A stretch of DNA of 64,000 nt from Burkholderiaceae bacterium. Lineage in GTDB: Bacteria > Pseudomonadota > Gammaproteobacteria > Burkholderiales > Burkholderiaceae. This document shows, one piece after another, positions 18,688 to 28,381 of the stretch. The notes beneath the pieces were generated by a model, which was not told the DNA's origin, did not search any database, and saw nothing but the letters and a program-made list of their open reading frames with translations. The translations under genes were made by a program, and so were the position numbers. Position 1 is the first letter of the stretch; every line of letters begins with the position of its first letter. The DNA is taken from positions 1 through 64,000 of the forward strand of contig CANFMT010000013.1 in NCBI GenBank assembly GCA_947448415.1, given 5' to 3'.

Positions 18688-19518
18688 ATGAAAATCAATA
18701 TTAAATCCCTAGTCGGTAAGCTACCTCTTAGAGTGCTTTTTGTTTTATCTTTGGTGCCATGTATTGGTCTAACCTCCTTTTCAGCTCATGCTCAGACTAT
18801 CCAGTTTGAGTATGACCTCAAAATCACTGCAGATCCTGTTAAAAGGGCTGACTATCTCAAGCAATCGGGTGAATCACCAAGTCCTTATGAGCAAGTATTT
18901 AATCTAGTTAAGGGCTCCATGTCAGTAGCCACTATTGTTGATAAGGTCGATCTTCGTAAAGATCAGTATCATATTAATTCAACTGGCACCTTAGGTTCAG
19001 TTTTGGCTACTGTGTTAGCCGACCAAAAATTACTGCGTGACTCGGTAGGTGCTGTGACTAAGGATGGAATGCTTACCAATACCTATCAAGAGAAGCGTGG
19101 CAATACTGAGTTATTAATCGCAAAAGTTGAAAAGAGTCTGGTGAACTTTTATAAAGTTTCATCACGATCTCCGCCCACTGGAAACGCCCCATTTACTGGA
19201 CGTTTGTATGACATGCTTACAGTGGGCTATCAGTTCATCGGTCGAGAGTTGCCTACCAAGTCAGTTGCACTTCCTGTAACAGATGGCCGCTCGTTAAAGA
19301 CTTACACCTTGGTGCGGGGAGAGGCATGGGACTTCCCCTTTGATGGCGGTAAAGTGCGTGCAATACGTTATTACAAGACTACCTCCAAGGACGATACCGC
19401 TACCTTTGAGGTCTGGTTCTCAGAAAAAGAGCATATTCCATTGCGCTCAGTGATTGGTTTAAATGCTCAATATGGCGCTACGATACAAGTGGACTTGAGA
19501 AAAATACCAGCTATGTAA
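18688..19518 (+). CDS. Secreted DUF3108-type protein
   Basis: Signal peptide to AHA; family resemblance by recall (GRLYDMLTVGYQFIG, FEVWFSEKEHIPLRS). Confidence 0.6.
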   Translation: MKINIKSLVGKLPLRVLFVLSLVPCIGLTSFSAHAQTIQFEYDLKITADPVKRADYLKQSGESPSPYEQVFNLVKGSMSVATIVDKVDLRKDQYHINSTGTLGSVLATVLADQKLLRDSVGAVTKDGMLTNTYQEKRGNTELLIAKVEKSLVNFYKVSSRSPPTGNAPFTGRLYDMLTVGYQFIGRELPTKSVALPVTDGRSLKTYTLVRGEAWDFPFDGGKVRAIRYYKTTSKDDTATFEVWFSEKEHIPLRSVIGLNAQYGATIQVDLRKIPAM

Positions 19519-19559
19519 GTGATATCAATCTGTTTAATTTCATAATCAACTAATAGACT

Positions 19560-19799
19560 ATGCGTCGCTCATCCCTCACTGTCGTTATTGCAATAGTTCT
19601 TATTGGATTTGTCTTATTCAAGGGGGCGGCAAGTTTATTGTGTGAGCCCAAGAAGCCAAATTCCGTAGCTAATGTCATCTCTGATGTGGCCTCTAGTTTT
19701 GGTCCTGCGCCTGCGCCAAGTCCTGCCAAGGTTGACCCCTTGTCTTGGGATCTCGTCATTCATCGCATGATGAGCTTTTTTTCTAAAGCGTGTCCTTAG
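19560..19799 (+). CDS. Small hypothetical protein with N-terminal TM/signal segment
   Basis: 79-aa ORF MRRSSLTVVIAIVLIGFVLFKG, fills the intergenic gap. Confidence 0.4.
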   Translation: MRRSSLTVVIAIVLIGFVLFKGAASLLCEPKKPNSVANVISDVASSFGPAPAPSPAKVDPLSWDLVIHRMMSFFSKACP

Positions 19800-19806
19800 T
19801 AAGTTT

Positions 19807-20835
19807 TTAGGGCACCAAGCTTAAGAAAAGGTATTCAAAGAAGATCATGAGGTGAACCATACCTTGCAATGAGGTAGCTCTACCAATTACAAGTGTTAGT
19901 GCACCAATAAAGAATGACAGATACATCAACGTCATATTGAGATCGCTAATTCCGAGACTTAAGGGAAGATTAAAAAAGATTGCAATGCCTGCTACAGTCG
20001 GAATAGTTAGGCCAATACTTGCTAAAGCAGATCCCAGTGCTAAGTTCAAACTACTTTGCAGGCGTTTAGCTCTTGCCGCCCTGACAGCGGCAAAGCTTTC
20101 AGGTAAAAGAACTAATAGCGCAATCGCAATACCCACAATCGTTTTAGGTGCGCCAGCGGCTTTAACGCCAGCTTCAATCGCAGGGCTCAAGAGTTCAGCC
20201 AGAGCTACTACAGTGATTAAAGAGAGCGCTAACAGAACAAAGCTCACAGCAGTCTTCAGATTGCTTGGTTTGAGTGCGTGAGTATTAGCATCTATCTTTT
20301 GATCATCTTTTTTGGGTAGATAGTAATCACGATGACTGACTGTTTGAAAGAATAAGAAGGCGGCGTAGAGTGCAAAAGAGGCGATACCAGCAAAAGCCAA
20401 CTGCCCCTTCGTAAAATCAGGACCAGGGCTACTAACAGTGACTATGGGCATTACCAAAATAAAAGTAGCTAAAGCAGTGAGCACTCCAAGAGAGGAAGTG
20501 GCGCCATCATTTCTAAAGCTCATTTCATATTGGTTTAGACCGCCAATAAAGATACACATACCAATGACCCCATTGACCACAATCATGACAGTGGCAAATA
20601 CCGCATCGCGTGCAATAAATTCTGAGCCATCATGACCAGTTAGCATCATCGAAACAATTAATGCCACTTCAATAATGGTGACGCTAATAGATAGCACTAA
20701 AGTGCCATAGGGCTCACCCGTTTTATGGGCGATGACTTCTGCATGATGGACAGCTGATAAAACGCCACCAATTAGGGGGATGCTCATTAAGGCAATAAAC
20801 CAAGTTTGGCTCAGTAGGGCGGAAAAGGTAGTCAT
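19807..20835 (-). CDS. Calcium/proton antiporter family (ChaA-like)
   Basis: Multi-TM protein; PLIGGVLSAVHHAEVIAHKTGEPYGTLVLSISVTIIEVALIVSMML; internal repeat with PESFAAVRAA. Confidence 0.8.
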   Translation of the reverse strand: MTTFSALLSQTWFIALMSIPLIGGVLSAVHHAEVIAHKTGEPYGTLVLSISVTIIEVALIVSMMLTGHDGSEFIARDAVFATVMIVVNGVIGMCIFIGGLNQYEMSFRNDGATSSLGVLTALATFILVMPIVTVSSPGPDFTKGQLAFAGIASFALYAAFLFFQTVSHRDYYLPKKDDQKIDANTHALKPSNLKTAVSFVLLALSLITVVALAELLSPAIEAGVKAAGAPKTIVGIAIALLVLLPESFAAVRAARAKRLQSSLNLALGSALASIGLTIPTVAGIAIFFNLPLSLGISDLNMTLMYLSFFIGALTLVIGRATSLQGMVHLMIFFEYLFLSLVP

Positions 20836-20954
20836 TTAAATAGTTAGTATTAAATAGTCGCTAGCTATGGGGTTTATTGACGGGACACTATCAGCAGGGT
20901 TTTTACACTGTATCTATACTTAGTGTATCCACTTTTAAAGTCAGATTTCCCTAT

Positions 20955-21317
20955 ATGAAAGCAATTATCCTCTTTGGCCATGGCGCTCGTGATGCTAGAT
21001 GGCGTGAACCCTTTGACCGCCTTGCTAGCTTGTGGCGTGAGCAGCATAGCGCGACCCCTGTGGAATTGGCTTTCTTGGAAATGATGCAACCTAGTCTTGA
21101 GGACGCAGTAGCTTCTCTGGTTTCTAAAGGAGCCTCTCAAATTACTATAGTGCCGGTATTTTTTGGCCAGGGTGGCCATTTGCGAAATGACTTTCCAGTA
21201 TTGCTGGCAGATTGCCAGAAAAAGTTCCCGGCCGTTACTTTAAGCGCTACGCTTGCTGTCGGTGAAGACTTGGGGGTCTTGCAAGCTATCGTCGATTTTG
21301 GCGCTCGCGCTCTCTAA
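20955..21317 (+). CDS. cbiX: Sirohydrochlorin chelatase-type protein (CbiX)
   Basis: MKAIILFGHGARDARWREPFDRL, IVPVFFGQGGHLRND; ATG at 20955 preferred over ORF-track start 20877. Confidence 0.85.
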   Translation: MKAIILFGHGARDARWREPFDRLASLWREQHSATPVELAFLEMMQPSLEDAVASLVSKGASQITIVPVFFGQGGHLRNDFPVLLADCQKKFPAVTLSATLAVGEDLGVLQAIVDFGARAL

Positions 21318-22076
21318 CTCTTTATCTCTTAAAGCTTCGCCAACCATAATTAATGCAGGCGAGCTACTATCAAACCATTGATCTGCATTACCTTGAGCTA
21401 GTTCGCCAAGGGTGCTTGACCATAAACGTTCACGCGCTGTGCTAACTGCTTCCAAAATTTGTACTGGCGTACTGACAGTTTGATTAGGGCTTTGCTCGAT
21501 CAATTGCCGCGCAATTTTGGCGGTATCTTTACGGCCCATGTAATACACCAAAGTATCTGCAGTTGGATTGCAAATAGGCTGAGCCATTTGATTATCGCTA
21601 GCTTGGCTACCTTCAGTAGCTTGTGCCAAGGTGATAAAGGCTACGCTTCTACTGATTCCGCGCAATGTGAGCGATTGTTGCAGGCTTGCTGCTCCAGCAA
21701 GTGCCGCAGTAATGCCTGGTACGACTTCAACTTCTATACCAGCATCTTTCAAAGATTGGATTTCTTCATCGGCTCTGCCAAAGAGCATCGGGTCGCCGCC
21801 CTTTAAACGTACAATTACTTGATACTGTTTGGCAGCATCGACTAAACGCTTGTTAATAAATTGCTGTGCAGAAGAAAGCTTGCCACAACGTTTACCTACA
21901 GCAATCTTAAGGGCTTGCGGGCACAGATTAAGCATCTCGGGTTCTACCAAAGCATCATGAAACACAATGTCTGCTTGCCCCAGTAGTTTGGCACCACGCA
22001 CGGTAATGAGATCGGCAGCGCCAGGGCCGGCGCCTACCAAATACACTTTACCGAGGGTGGAAGATGAGTTAGTCAT
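21240..22076 (-). CDS. cobA: Uroporphyrinogen-III C-methyltransferase
   Basis: VYLVGAGPGAADLITVRGAKLLGQADIVFHDALV, RLKGGDPMLFGRADEE, VVPGITAALA. Confidence 0.93.
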   Translation of the reverse strand: MTNSSSTLGKVYLVGAGPGAADLITVRGAKLLGQADIVFHDALVEPEMLNLCPQALKIAVGKRCGKLSSAQQFINKRLVDAAKQYQVIVRLKGGDPMLFGRADEEIQSLKDAGIEVEVVPGITAALAGAASLQQSLTLRGISRSVAFITLAQATEGSQASDNQMAQPICNPTADTLVYYMGRKDTAKIARQLIEQSPNQTVSTPVQILEAVSTARERLWSSTLGELAQGNADQWFDSSSPALIMVGEALRDKELESASAKIDDSLQDPQVFTDSKRSA

Positions 22077-22123
22077 AATTGCTTAATTTATGAAGTTCTG
22101 CTTTTAGCTTTGCTAGCTATTTT

Positions 22124-22744
22124 TTAGCTGTCTTGTAGCAAAGTTCTTTTGCCGCGCCAACTGTTTTGAGTGCTTACTGAGAACAGATCAAACTGCTTAA
22201 GTCCCACATCTACATCTTGATCTTGGCGTAGCGCAAAGCTATCAAAGCCAACACGAGCACCTTGCAATAGTTGATCAATTAATACATCACCAATCATGCG
22301 AATTTCTTTATCCCAGCCCAAGCGATCACGCAGAAGTGCAGCAGTACTAAAGCTTCTGCCATCTCTAAAGAGTGGGAAGTAGGCTGCTACAAGCGGCCAA
22401 TATTGTTTACCAGCTTCAATGAGATCAGCATGCTTCAAAATATCATCATCGGTAGCAAACCAGACGCCGATCTGACCATTTTTGGCTTTAGCAATGACAT
22501 CTGCTTCGTGATGGTGCGAATTTATATTACTGCGCCACCAAGAAAATGGTACCAATATCTTAGTAATTGCTGATGGACCATGTTCTAAATCAGGTAGACC
22601 ACCTTCATCTTCGCTGTTATTTTGATTGCCGCTCCACACTAGCCATTCATTAGGAGCAAGGCTAGGCTTGCCGCCTTTAGGAAAGTGCAGTACTTGGGCA
22701 TGAGCCTTTATAAGACTTGTCTGGTTAGGATGTGTATTGCTCAT
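22124..22744 (-). CDS. DUF934 family protein linked to sulfite reductase
   Basis: Position immediately downstream of cysI with 4-nt overlap; FPLFRDGRSFSTAALLRDRLGW. Confidence 0.8.
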   Translation of the reverse strand: MSNTHPNQTSLIKAHAQVLHFPKGGKPSLAPNEWLVWSGNQNNSEDEGGLPDLEHGPSAITKILVPFSWWRSNINSHHHEADVIAKAKNGQIGVWFATDDDILKHADLIEAGKQYWPLVAAYFPLFRDGRSFSTAALLRDRLGWDKEIRMIGDVLIDQLLQGARVGFDSFALRQDQDVDVGLKQFDLFSVSTQNSWRGKRTLLQDS

Positions 22745-24474
22745 AGTGCACCCTCGCCAGCAGTCTTTCCATGTGATTCTGTATTTTTTGCTTTTTCTTT
22801 TTTATCTTTATAGGCAGCCTCTTTAAAAGGCGCAACTCCAAGGCGGCGATAAGCCTGAATAAACGATTCATCTTCGCTACGGTGTTCTACGTAGGTATTG
22901 ATGACATTGGTAATGACATCAGGGATTTCATCTGCGTAGAAGGAAGGTCCAATTACTTTGCCAATAGCAGCATCATTGCCTTGCTCACCGCCTAAAGTAA
23001 TTTGATACCACTCTTCACCGTCTTTATCTACACCAAGCACACCAATGTTGCCAACGTGATGATGGCCGCAAGAGTTAATACAACCAGAAATATTCAAACT
23101 GATATCACCTAGATCAAACAAGTAATCCAAGTCATCAAAGCGCTCTTGAATCGCTTTAGCGATCGGCAATGATTTTGCATTGGCCAATGAGCAGAAGTCG
23201 CCACCTGGGCAAGCAATGATATCGGTAAGTAAGCCCACGTTTGGCAGGGCCACTTTTTGTTTTTTAGCTTCTTGCCAGAGTTCATAAAGCTTAGCTTGCT
23301 CAACATCAGCTAATACCAAGTTTTGTTCGTGAGTAGCGCGTAGCTCACCAAAACTATATTGATCAGAAAGATCGGCAATCGCGTTCATCTGAGCGGTAGT
23401 CGCATCACCAGGGGCAACTGAGCCATGTGGCTTTAAAGAGAGAATTACACTGGCATAACCAGGGACTTGATGAGGTTTTATATTGCGCTCTAACCAACGA
23501 GCGAAAGATGCTTTTTCTGCTTCACTGGCACCGGTAATCAATTGCTCAGTAGTCAGTGACGGTAAGTTTTTGTATGCAGGCTTAGTAAAGTGTTTGGCAA
23601 CGCGTTCCCATTCTGCTTTAGTGAAATTGTCATCACCATTCTGAATGTGCAGCCATTCACCTTCAACTTGGCGAGCAAATTCTTCTGGACCTAAAGCTTT
23701 CACCAAAATCTTGATACGTGCCTTGTAGAGATTGTCTCTTCTGCCAAAGCGGTTATAAACTCTTAAGAGTGCGGTCAGATAGCTCGGTAATAGCTGCCAC
23801 GGCAAGCCTTGCTTAATGAGTGAGCCTAAGATTGGGGTGCGACCCATACCGCCACCAGCATAGATATCGGCAGTCAATTCACCATTGTTGATATTAGGAT
23901 TTTTCCTGAGTTCAATACCAACGTCATGGCAGAGCAATACCGTGCGATCTTCTTTGGCGCCATTGACTGCAAACTTAAACTTACGGGGTAAGTGCGCAAA
24001 CTCTGGATGAAGCGTTGACCATTGGCGGAGTAATTCACAGATGGGGCGAGTATCAACATACTCGTCACCAGCAACACCAGCAAAAGCATCACTCGTGATG
24101 TTGCGAATGCAGTTGCCTGAAGTCTGAATAGCATGCATTTCTACTTTGGCTAAGTCAGCCAAAATGTCTGGAGTGTCTTCTAGGGTGACCCAGTTGAACT
24201 GAATGTTTTGACGTGTTGTGAAATGCCCATAACCACGATCATATTTTTCAGAAATGTGAGCAAGCATTCTGAGTTGCTTGGAATTAAACAAGCCATACGG
24301 AATCGCAATGCGTAGCATGTAAGCATGGCGTTGGTGATACAAACCATTTTGCAAGCGCAAGGGGCGAAATTCTTCTTCAGCCAGAGTGCCATTAAGACGC
24401 CTAGCTACTTGATCGCGAAATTGGGCAACCCGTTGATCTACAAGGGTTTGGTCAATGTGGTCATATTTATACAT
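22741..24474 (-). CDS. cysI: Nitrite/sulfite reductase, hemoprotein (CysI-type)
   Basis: GHFTTRQNIQFNW, TSGNCIRNITSD, CPGGDFCSLA, NISGCINSCGHHHVGNIG (siroheme/4Fe-4S cysteines). Confidence 0.9.
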   Translation of the reverse strand: MYKYDHIDQTLVDQRVAQFRDQVARRLNGTLAEEEFRPLRLQNGLYHQRHAYMLRIAIPYGLFNSKQLRMLAHISEKYDRGYGHFTTRQNIQFNWVTLEDTPDILADLAKVEMHAIQTSGNCIRNITSDAFAGVAGDEYVDTRPICELLRQWSTLHPEFAHLPRKFKFAVNGAKEDRTVLLCHDVGIELRKNPNINNGELTADIYAGGGMGRTPILGSLIKQGLPWQLLPSYLTALLRVYNRFGRRDNLYKARIKILVKALGPEEFARQVEGEWLHIQNGDDNFTKAEWERVAKHFTKPAYKNLPSLTTEQLITGASEAEKASFARWLERNIKPHQVPGYASVILSLKPHGSVAPGDATTAQMNAIADLSDQYSFGELRATHEQNLVLADVEQAKLYELWQEAKKQKVALPNVGLLTDIIACPGGDFCSLANAKSLPIAKAIQERFDDLDYLFDLGDISLNISGCINSCGHHHVGNIGVLGVDKDGEEWYQITLGGEQGNDAAIGKVIGPSFYADEIPDVITNVINTYVEHRSEDESFIQAYRRLGVAPFKEAAYKDKKEKAKNTESHGKTAGEGAL

Positions 24475-24659
24475 AGCCCATGATTGTCTTAGATTTTCAA
24501 TATTCCTTCAAATACTCAAAAATCGCTTCTATATATCTAAATTGATATAAAGAACCCAGAAAACCCACTATTTCTGAAAAGTCTGCTTCAATAGACCACG
24601 AAAGGGCGGCTGATTTACTAAATTTAATAAAGCCCTATTTATTACAAAGTGGAGACATT

Positions 24660-25943
24660 ATGAAAAAACTACAGACTACAGGGCTGCTCGTTGGGCTTTT
24701 GGGCCTTTTGTTCAGTACAGCCCTTTTTGCTGCTGACAGTGCAAAAACATCGCCATTGCCAGTAAGCAATGGCCAAGGCTTTTCTCAAGAAGGCCTAAAA
24801 AGAATCGATGCCTTCTTTGCAAGCGAAATTGCCAACAATAGAATGCCTGGTGCAGTCTTAGCAGTTGCCAAAAATGGCAAGCTCAGCATCTATAAGCCAT
24901 ATGGATATTTAGATAAGGCTACTAATAAGCCCATGACGACTGATGCCATTTTTAATCTGGCCTCGATGACCAAAGTCATGGCTTCAGTAGGCGCCTTAAC
25001 TTTTTACGAAGAAGGCAAACTGCCACTCAATGCACCCATCTCTAATTGGCTGCCCGAATTTAAGAATATGAAAGTAGGGCAGGTAGATGCAGATGGTAAG
25101 TTGACTACTGTACCTGCTAAAAATCCAATTACTGTCCAAGATCTCTTGCGTCATACCAGCGGCTTAACTTATGGTGCTCGCGGAAATACGCCAATACATA
25201 AGCTTTACCCAGCAGGCTCAGCACCAGCAGCATTGCAATATAACTCTCAAGAATTTGTTGAAAAATTAGCCAGCACTCCATTGCTCTATGAGCCAGGCAC
25301 GGTGTGGGATTATGGTTTTGGCATTGATGTCGCCGGCATCATTCAAGAAAAGATTGCAGGTAAACCGCTCGGTAGCATCTTGCAAGAAAGAGTATGGAGT
25401 AAGTCAGGCATGCCTAATACTAGTTTTGATGTGGCAGAAAAAGATCGTGCACGTTTAGCGCAACCATTGCCAGTCGATCCAATCAGTGGCAAACCACAAT
25501 CTATTTCTATACTCGATAAAAAAGTGAAATTTGATTGCGGAGGCTCTTGCGCATTTTCTACAGCAGGAGACTATGTTCGTTTTGGTCAGATGTTGCTTAA
25601 TGGCGGAAGTATTGATGGCAAGCGTGTATTAGGCCCACAAACCGTGGCATTTATGGCTTCAAATCATCTGAATAAAGATATTAAAAATAATGTTGGTCTA
25701 ACGGAGCCAGGTCGTGTTGGTTATGGCTTTGGTCTAGGGGTAGCCGTTCGCATGGAGCGCGGATTATCAGCGATCAATGGCAACGTTGGCGACTACACCT
25801 GGAATGGCGCAAACGGTACCATCTTCTGGGTTGATCCTAAAGAGCAAATGGTTGTTGTGATGATGGGTGTTGCACCAGGAGATATCCGCAAGATTCATCG
25901 TGAACAATTGAATTCTGTAATTTATGGCGCCTTAGAGAAATGA
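24660..25943 (+). CDS. Serine hydrolase, beta-lactamase/class C-like, secreted
   Basis: Signal peptide; NLASMTKVMAS (SxxK), LLRHTSGLTYG, WNGANGTIFWVDP. Confidence 0.88.
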   Translation: MKKLQTTGLLVGLLGLLFSTALFAADSAKTSPLPVSNGQGFSQEGLKRIDAFFASEIANNRMPGAVLAVAKNGKLSIYKPYGYLDKATNKPMTTDAIFNLASMTKVMASVGALTFYEEGKLPLNAPISNWLPEFKNMKVGQVDADGKLTTVPAKNPITVQDLLRHTSGLTYGARGNTPIHKLYPAGSAPAALQYNSQEFVEKLASTPLLYEPGTVWDYGFGIDVAGIIQEKIAGKPLGSILQERVWSKSGMPNTSFDVAEKDRARLAQPLPVDPISGKPQSISILDKKVKFDCGGSCAFSTAGDYVRFGQMLLNGGSIDGKRVLGPQTVAFMASNHLNKDIKNNVGLTEPGRVGYGFGLGVAVRMERGLSAINGNVGDYTWNGANGTIFWVDPKEQMVVVMMGVAPGDIRKIHREQLNSVIYGALEK

Positions 25944-25968
25944 GCTAACGTGTCTTTATAGTGCTGAA

Positions 25969-25995
25969 AGCCCCGATTAATCGGGACTTTTTTAT
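25969..25995 (+). terminator. Rho-independent terminator
   Basis: CCCGATTAATCGGG palindrome followed by ACTTTTTTATTTT. Confidence 0.75.
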
Positions 25996-26073
25996 TTTGT
26001 CGAGTGGTTGCTGCCCAGGAAAAGTGATAAAAGTTCTATTTGACAGAATCTGTTACACGGAATATTATGTCGC

Positions 26074-26352
26074 ATGATTCGATCATTTCATTGCAGGCAA
26101 ACCGAAGATTTATTTCATAGCAAGCCTTCGAGAGTATTCCGAAGTATCGAAAGGGTGGCCAGGCGTAAGTTATTGCAATTACATGCAGTAGTTAGTTTGA
26201 GTGATCTAAAGATTCCTCCTGGCAATATGTTGGAGCTATTAAAAGGCGATCGAAAAGGGCAGCATAGTATTCGCATAAATGGCCAATGGCGTATTTGTTT
26301 TCTTTGGAAAGAGGATGGAGCTTACAACGTAGAAATTGTGGATTACCACTGA
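26074..26352 (+). CDS. higB: RelE/HigB-family toxin
   Basis: MIRSFHCRQTEDLF...RVARRKLLQLHAV..L..LKIPPGNMLELLKGDRKGQHSIRINGQWRICFLW. Confidence 0.87.
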   Translation: MIRSFHCRQTEDLFHSKPSRVFRSIERVARRKLLQLHAVVSLSDLKIPPGNMLELLKGDRKGQHSIRINGQWRICFLWKEDGAYNVEIVDYH

Positions 26353-26356
26353 GGAT

Positions 26357-26665
26357 ATGATGAGAACAAAATTACTTGATGAGATACATCCAGGTGAAAT
26401 ACTGCTTGAAGACTTTATGAAGCCGATGGGAATCACTGCTCGTAAACTTGCTGCTGATATTGATGTATCGCCAAGTCGGATTAGCGAAATCGTTCATGGA
26501 GCTCGCCCCATTACGGCAGATACCGCCTTGCGTTTAGGATTATTCTTTGCAATGGAGCCACTATTTTGGCTAAATTTACAGTCTGAATTCGACATGCGAA
26601 TTGCTAAGCGAAAACTTCAGAAAGAAATTGAGCCTAGAATACGCGTCTTTCAGATGGCCGCTTAA
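26357..26665 (+). CDS. higA: HigA-family antitoxin (HTH Xre)
   Basis: IHPGEILLEDFMKPMGITARKLAADIDVSPSRISEIVHGARPITADTALRLGLFF; start ATG 26357 or 26360 just after higB stop. Confidence 0.9.
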   Translation: MMRTKLLDEIHPGEILLEDFMKPMGITARKLAADIDVSPSRISEIVHGARPITADTALRLGLFFAMEPLFWLNLQSEFDMRIAKRKLQKEIEPRIRVFQMAA

Positions 26666-26683
26666 TAGATTCATTGTTGAAAT

Positions 26684-26711
26684 AAAAAGCCCTGACTAAT
26701 CAGGGCTTTTT
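26684..26711. terminator. Bidirectional rho-independent terminator
   Basis: AAAAAGCCCTGA-CTAA-TCAGGGCTTTTT between convergent genes. Confidence 0.8.
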
Positions 26712-26731
26712 AGTATCTACGTTCTCTTGCC

Positions 26732-27103
26732 TTACAGCCTAAAGGATTGATAGTGCCTATATAGATTGGCGATTGATGCGAATCCAAGAATGACAATGAG
26801 CACTGCAAATAGGTAATCGGTTGTCAGGTAGGTGAAGACGCCATATTGCAGAAGTATTACTGCGGCAATAAAAGCACCAATCGATCCAAATGCGACCAGT
26901 TTGAAATTGGGAATAAAAGCACCCAAGGTGATTGCTATAAAAACAATGTAGAGATCTGAGACAAGTTGATCGGCAGTTACAAAAACGGTCTTGGTAAATT
27001 CTGTGTTGATAAACTTTCCGAGCGTCGCAATGACCAATATGCCAGCCAAGATAGCAAAATTCAGCTTTGCATTAATCAGAATAGTTTTAAGTTGATCGTT
27101 CAT
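26732..27103 (-). CDS. Hypothetical small membrane protein (4 TM)
   Basis: 123-aa hydrophobic ORF; adjacent to 27112-27348 on the same strand. Confidence 0.55.
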   Translation of the reverse strand: MNDQLKTILINAKLNFAILAGILVIATLGKFINTEFTKTVFVTADQLVSDLYIVFIAITLGAFIPNFKLVAFGSIGAFIAAVILLQYGVFTYLTTDYLFAVLIVILGFASIANLYRHYQSFRL

Positions 27104-27111
27104 ATTAAAAT

Positions 27112-27348
27112 TTAGGTCAACGGGGCGCCGTTACCGTTAAAGACCAAGCTCATCCCCAGCCACAAGAGCACAAAGGCAACGAGTACAGTAAAGCCAATTT
27201 TCTTGAGGAAGTATTCAAGGCTATCCATATAGGCTTCGTCATTGCGACCAAACCATTGGTCAAAGCGTTTCCAGACCAAGCGTCCGACTACCAATGGCAA
27301 AAGCATGGCAACGATGCCCAAAATGACTGTGAGAGTGGTATCCATCAA
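27112..27348 (-). CDS. Hypothetical small membrane protein
   Basis: 78-aa ORF with two hydrophobic segments, 8 nt from the downstream ORF. Confidence 0.55.
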   Translation of the reverse strand: MMDTTLTVILGIVAMLLPLVVGRLVWKRFDQWFGRNDEAYMDSLEYFLKKIGFTVLVAFVLLWLGMSLVFNGNGAPLT

Positions 27349-27528
27349 GGATGCCTTTCTGCGTAAGGGTGTTTTAAAGGCTAAAGAATACCCGTTTTCT
27401 GTTTACGCACAGATTGATCGTCATTGACTACCTGTACTGACCTGTATTTAGGGAATATCAGAGTTTATTGATACAGTAGAGACCTTAATCAGTATTTTTA
27501 GCGATTACCACTTCGAAAGTAGAAAAAC

Positions 27529-28113
27529 ATGGCCGAATTAAATGCAGCGCAATTAACCGAAATCCGCAGCAAAGTATTGGGCGCGGCAGGCAAGGTTCCT
27601 GGAGCACTCATCGGACTTGGTGTCTTGTTTATTGTTTTAGGAATGATTGGTGTAGCTGGTCAAGTACTGTTCTCATTTATCTCCGTAAACATTTTAGGTA
27701 TTTTTCTGTTTGCCGGTGGTTTGCTCCAAGGCGTGCATGCTTTTAAATCGACCGGTTGGAAAAGTGTTAGCGTGCAATTGATCTTCGCAGTTCTGTATAT
27801 TGCCGCCGCTATCTATGTTTGGGCATTCCCAATTCCAGCACTTGAGGCTATTACTCTCTGGCTTGCTGTAATTTTCTTTATTACCGGTTTCTTGCGTTTG
27901 GTTTCTGCATTTCAGCATCGCCAATTTGCTGAATGGTTTTGGCTTGCCTTGTCTGCAGCGATCTCCATCTTGATGGGTGTACTCATCATGAATAACTTCC
28001 CAGCTTCTAGCTTATGGTTGCCTGGCTTGTTGATTGCAATCGAATTGCTCTTGCAAGGCTGGTCTTTATTGTTCTTGGGCTTTGCAGCGCGCTCATTAAC
28101 TAAAGCTAAGTAA
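27529..28113 (+). CDS. HdeD/DUF308-like membrane protein
   Basis: Six-TM pattern, IGLGVLFIVLGMIGVAG..., WFWLALSAAISILMGVLIM. Confidence 0.65.
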   Translation: MAELNAAQLTEIRSKVLGAAGKVPGALIGLGVLFIVLGMIGVAGQVLFSFISVNILGIFLFAGGLLQGVHAFKSTGWKSVSVQLIFAVLYIAAAIYVWAFPIPALEAITLWLAVIFFITGFLRLVSAFQHRQFAEWFWLALSAAISILMGVLIMNNFPASSLWLPGLLIAIELLLQGWSLLFLGFAARSLTKAK

Positions 28114-28179
28114 TAGCTTCGTAATATCTAAGCAATAACAGTCACTGAACACAAAGAGCACATATAAAGAGTAGCAGCC

Positions 28180-28359
28180 ATGGCAATGAAGAAAACAGAC
28201 CTGTATAAGAATCTTGCCCTGACTACTGCTCAGCGTATGAAGAATGCAGCTAAGTCTCCCAAGCCTGGAGCTGCCGAAGCAGTAGCAAAGTCTAAAAAAG
28301 AACTAGCAAAGTCAAATCCCTTGCTAGCTTCTTTGATGGGTAAAGATAAGTCTAAGTGA
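28180..28359 (+). CDS. Small Lys-rich protein (59 aa), not in supplied ORF track
   Basis: ATG at 28180, TGA at 28357-28359: MAMKKTDLYKNLALTTAQRMKNAAKSPKPGAAEAVAKSKKELAKSNPLLASLMGKDKSK. Confidence 0.5.
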   Translation: MAMKKTDLYKNLALTTAQRMKNAAKSPKPGAAEAVAKSKKELAKSNPLLASLMGKDKSK

Positions 28360-28381
28360 TCAGCGCGCAATTTACGTAATT

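Noticed and set aside
20877-20954. N-terminal 26-aa extension of cbiX
   Set aside because: The family N-terminus begins MKAIILFGHG at 20955.
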